64,000 nt of DNA, taken from positions 1-64,000 of the forward strand of contig ONJB01000003.1 of NCBI GenBank assembly GCA_900318015.1. Direction: 5' to 3'. A program made the position numbers and the translations under genes. Source of the DNA: an uncultured Bacteroidales bacterium (GTDB lineage: Bacteria; Bacteroidota; Bacteroidia; Bacteroidales; UBA932). The notes below the pieces were generated by a model. It worked only from the letters and a program-made list of their open reading frames with translations. It was not told where the DNA came from and searched no databases. Shown here piece by piece: positions 61,306 to 64,000 of this stretch; positions within the stretch are counted from its first letter, which is position 1; every line of letters begins with the position of its first letter.

Positions 61306-62712
61306 ATGGTCCCTTATTTCCCGAGAAGAATAGCGTCGAACGCCATCATCACGTATTTGATATCGCTGGCCATCGTATCGGTTGTTTTTTTCCAGTATAT
61401 CATGTTGTGGGGCTATATCGTCCTGGGCATTACGTGGGTCACAGCTTTTTTTATCTTGACGGAGAAATGGAGCAGGGAATGGAGAACGATTTCCGAGAAG
61501 AATTATCTCCGAAATCTAATCCGTGTGGCTGTGATCCTACGCTTGGCATGGGTCGTCATCTCTTATTTCTACTACATTTCATGGACGGGCATTCCTTTCG
61601 AGTACGATGCGCGTGATTCCCTTGGATATCATGAGGAGGCGATGTGGTTTGCCGGATCGGATTGGGCGACCATCTGGGATGCTTATTTCGGAAGCGGTTT
61701 CCATGGTGTTGCGGATGTAGGATATCCTTTCTATCTGGGTATGATCTACCGGATATTCGGGCCGGTAGTTATTATTCCTCGCATTATCAAGGTCTTCATC
61801 AGCACATGGACCTGTGTCCTGATATACAGGGTCACCTCGCGGATGGTCGGTGAGGATATGGGACGTCTGGCGGGTATCATCTGCGCTCTGATGCCCAATT
61901 TCGTCATCTATTGCGGCTATCATCTGAAAGAAACCGAAATGCTTTTCCTGGAAGTGCTTTTCCTGGAGCGGGCGGACCACTTGCTTCGCACCTCGAAAAT
62001 GACTTTTTGGGATGTCCTCTGGCCTTCTCTTTTAGCGCTGAGCATGTTCTTCTTCAGAACGGTTTTGGGAGCTACGGCTGGTTTTGCGCTGGCAACAGGT
62101 GTTCTTCTGGCAAATTACCCTTCCATGAAACGGGGATTGAGACGGGCCAGTCTGGTCGGATGGGGAGTCCTGTGTGTCGCTCTCGTAGGTGGAGGTGCGC
62201 TCATGACAGAGATCGAATCCTACTGGGAAGACAGGGAGGATAACGTTGTCAAACAGCGGTATCAGCAAACGGCTCGAGGTAACCAATGGGCCCAGTATGC
62301 GACGGGAGCGGTGATGGCGCCGATGGCATTTGTCCTTCCATTTTCCACGATGGTCAATGTTGACGAGCAGTATGCCCAGCAAACGAAGCACTCCGGTAAC
62401 TATGTCCGTAACTTCATGGGCTTTTTTGCGATACTGGCGGTTTATGAAGCTGTCAGGCGGAAGAAATGGAGGGATCTTGCGTTGCCGGTGGCTTTCGTTG
62501 CTTCGTATCTGGGTATTGTTGCCGTGAGCGGTTTCAGCAATTCGGAGCGGTTCCTGTTACCGGGTCTTCCCCTTTTGATTCTTCTATGGACCTATGGCAT
62601 CACAACGTTGCGGAAACAGACCTACAGGTTGTTTATGCCATGGTGTATAGTCGTTGTCTTAATGGAAGTCGGTTGGGCTTTCTTCAAACTGGGAAGCCGC
62701 GGCCTGTTTTAA
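61306..62712 (+). CDS. Polytopic membrane protein, GT-C/ArnT-like
   Basis: The 468-residue protein has about ten membrane helices. The first large periplasmic loop contains FEYDARDSLGYHEEAMWF, whose acidic residues resemble the catalytic loop of PMT/ArnT-type GT-C glycosyltransferases. It has no clear Wzx or Wzy signature. It may add a lipid-linked sugar on the periplasmic side; an O-antigen polymerase role cannot be excluded. Confidence 0.7.
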   Translation: MVPYFPRRIASNAIITYLISLAIVSVVFFQYIMLWGYIVLGITWVTAFFILTEKWSREWRTISEKNYLRNLIRVAVILRLAWVVISYFYYISWTGIPFEYDARDSLGYHEEAMWFAGSDWATIWDAYFGSGFHGVADVGYPFYLGMIYRIFGPVVIIPRIIKVFISTWTCVLIYRVTSRMVGEDMGRLAGIICALMPNFVIYCGYHLKETEMLFLEVLFLERADHLLRTSKMTFWDVLWPSLLALSMFFFRTVLGATAGFALATGVLLANYPSMKRGLRRASLVGWGVLCVALVGGGALMTEIESYWEDREDNVVKQRYQQTARGNQWAQYATGAVMAPMAFVLPFSTMVNVDEQYAQQTKHSGNYVRNFMGFFAILAVYEAVRRKKWRDLALPVAFVASYLGIVAVSGFSNSERFLLPGLPLLILLWTYGITTLRKQTYRLFMPWCIVVVLMEVGWAFFKLGSRGLF

Positions 62713-62721
62713 AGGAAGTTT

Positions 62722-64000
62722 ATGGGACGACTGAAAGAGTTTTTCCTGGTTAACGGGGTCTATCGGATATCGGACCTGCTGTTCCACACGCATGTGGCGG
62801 GATGGTATTCGGCCATTGGCAACATGTTGAAATGGACTCCGGACCAGATTTTACAGTGGCAGACCGCCAGGATGAAAGCGCTGGTTGCGGATGCATACCA
62901 GTATTCTCCCTATTACCGCCGGCTGTTCGATTCCCTGCCCCTGAAGCCTGAGGATATCCGGTCCTTTGAGGACCTGGAGAAAATACCTCCGCTCACGAAG
63001 GAAATCATCCGGGAGCATTATGACGAGATCCTCCTCCAGGGGAAGCCCGGCCTGCATTATCGGCATACTTCCACCGGCGGATCCACAGGAAATCCTGTCC
63101 GGTATGTGAAGGACAATGATTCCTGGGGATTCGACAATGCCTTCAATTTCCGGATGTGGAAGCAGACCGGGTATCGACTCGGGGACCGGTTCCTGGCTTT
63201 GGGCAGTTCGTCGCTTTTCCCGACGAACAAGAAGTCCGTCCTGCACAACTTGTATTACGGAATCCGGGGAAAGATGCCGTTCAATGCCATGAATCTGTCG
63301 GCGGAGCGGCTGGAGGAATGCGTCCGTCTCATCCAGCGGAAGAAGATCCATTATGTCTATGGCTATGCCTCCTCCATTTTCCTGCTCGCCCGCTACGTGG
63401 AGGAGCATCATCTGGAGTCCAGCCTCCGCATCAAAGCCTGTTTCCCGACCTCGGAGATCCTGACCGACGTGTACCGGAATACGATAGAGCGGGTATTCGG
63501 CTGCATCGTCTGCGATATGTACGGCGCCCATGACGGCGGCATCGTCGCCCATGCCATCCAAGGCGGTTACAAGGTCGGCTACAATTGCATCGTCCAAATC
63601 GAAGGGGGTGGAGACAAAGGGACGGCCTTGCTGACGGATGTGACCAGTACGGCGTTCCCTTTCATCCGGTACCGGCTTGGGGATGACCTGGAGATAGGAA
63701 AGGGTTATTCCGACTTCTTCAATGGCCAGGTCTTGGACAAAGTCGTCGGCAGGACGTCGGACCTGATAGAGTTGGAGAACGGCCGGGTGCTGACCGGCCC
63801 CGGATTTACGATCCTGTTCAGCAAACTGCATGCGGAGGGGTATCGGATCTACAAGAGCGGTTACCAGGAGATTACGGTGGAAATCGTCAAGGGCGAAGGT
63901 TTTACGGACGACGAAGAGAAACTCGTGATCGATACCATGCATAAGCACGCAGGCGAAGATTGCACCATCCAGGTCCGGTATGCCGATCAGCTGGTGAACC
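62722..64000 (+). CDS. CapK/PaaK-like AMP-forming adenylating enzyme (3' end outside window)
   Basis: The frame is open from the ATG at 62722 to the window edge (426 codons visible). It has the phenylacetate-CoA ligase/CapK signature: YSPYYRRLFD at about 55, the P-loop HTSTGGSTGNPVRY, MYGAHDGG and YRLGDDLEIG. CapK-like proteins sit in capsule loci and presumably activate a carboxylic acid for attachment to the glycan or its ATP-grasp ligases. Starts ten bases after the GT-C-like gene. Confidence 0.82.
   Translation, partial: MGRLKEFFLVNGVYRISDLLFHTHVAGWYSAIGNMLKWTPDQILQWQTARMKALVADAYQYSPYYRRLFDSLPLKPEDIRSFEDLEKIPPLTKEIIREHYDEILLQGKPGLHYRHTSTGGSTGNPVRYVKDNDSWGFDNAFNFRMWKQTGYRLGDRFLALGSSSLFPTNKKSVLHNLYYGIRGKMPFNAMNLSAERLEECVRLIQRKKIHYVYGYASSIFLLARYVEEHHLESSLRIKACFPTSEILTDVYRNTIERVFGCIVCDMYGAHDGGIVAHAIQGGYKVGYNCIVQIEGGGDKGTALLTDVTSTAFPFIRYRLGDDLEIGKGYSDFFNGQVLDKVVGRTSDLIELENGRVLTGPGFTILFSKLHAEGYRIYKSGYQEITVEIVKGEGFTDDEEKLVIDTMHKHAGEDCTIQVRYADQLVN

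Noticed and set aside
61306-62712. Calling the polytopic protein an O-antigen polymerase (Wzy)
   Set aside because: The acidic first-loop pattern fits GT-C enzymes better, and an ABC exporter pathway does not need Wzy; kept as GT-C-like with lower confidence.

Overview
The window looks like a chromosomal segment of a fairly GC-rich Bacteroidales bacterium. Supporting this are repeated promoters with the Bacteroidetes consensus (TTTG or TTG, about 19-21 bases, then TAnnTTTG), Bacteroidetes-type fimbrial lipoproteins (FimB/Mfa2 and DUF3575 families, fimbrillin-like lipoproteins, an OmpA-domain porin) and no Shine-Dalgarno at most genes. The genus cannot be fixed from the sequence alone.

Bases 1-9600 are mostly core genome: the 3' end of deoC, a putative fimbriae-related trio (HExxH lipoprotein, DUF3575 barrel, FimB/Mfa2 lipoprotein), tRNA-Leu(CAG), typA, a YceD-family gene with rpmF, tRNA-Arg(CCT), and a leftward thrB-thrC operon. 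Three small rightward genes follow (8734-10100), ending in a thioredoxin-fold protein that has lost its CXXC.

Bases 10175-19937 hold the most striking object. Two mirror-image surface-adhesin cassettes, each a ~61-residue leader protein, a fimbrillin-like lipoprotein and a von Willebrand A protein, point away from a central ~1.1 kb segment. That segment encodes a tyrosine recombinase and is bounded by 42-bp inverted repeats (14671-14712 and 15803-15844; 35/42 matching, including an identical 18-bp stretch). Each repeat has 7-bp arms around a 6-bp spacer, and the spacers are exact reverse complements. A consensus promoter just inside the left repeat fires outward into the left cassette; none matching consensus was found at the right end. 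I infer a self-inverting promoter switch that expresses one adhesin set or the other, drawn here with the left set ON. An OmpA-domain protein with its own promoter follows.

Bases 21499-64000 form a rightward surface-polysaccharide locus of about 35 genes, many overlapping by 4 bases. It encodes nucleotide-sugar enzymes (an fdtA-fdtC-fdtB route to dTDP-Fuc3NAc, Glf, a WbpP-like epimerase, a WlbB-like acetyltransferase, a DegT aminotransferase), a CDP-polyol-phosphate module, an unusual initiating sugar transferase, a split Wzm/Wzt ABC exporter, many GT2/GT4/GT8/GT11 transferases, a GtrA-GtrB-DUF6056 set, an MBOAT-SGNH acylation pair, a deacetylase, three ATP-grasp proteins, a GH43 lipoprotein and, running off the end, a CapK/PaaK-like adenylating enzyme. 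Together they suggest a complex O-antigen- or capsule-like glycan with fucose, galactofuranose, Fuc3NAc, polyol-phosphate and acyl decorations, exported by an ABC transporter. The DegT aminotransferase gene carries two in-frame insertions of a palindromic repeat.
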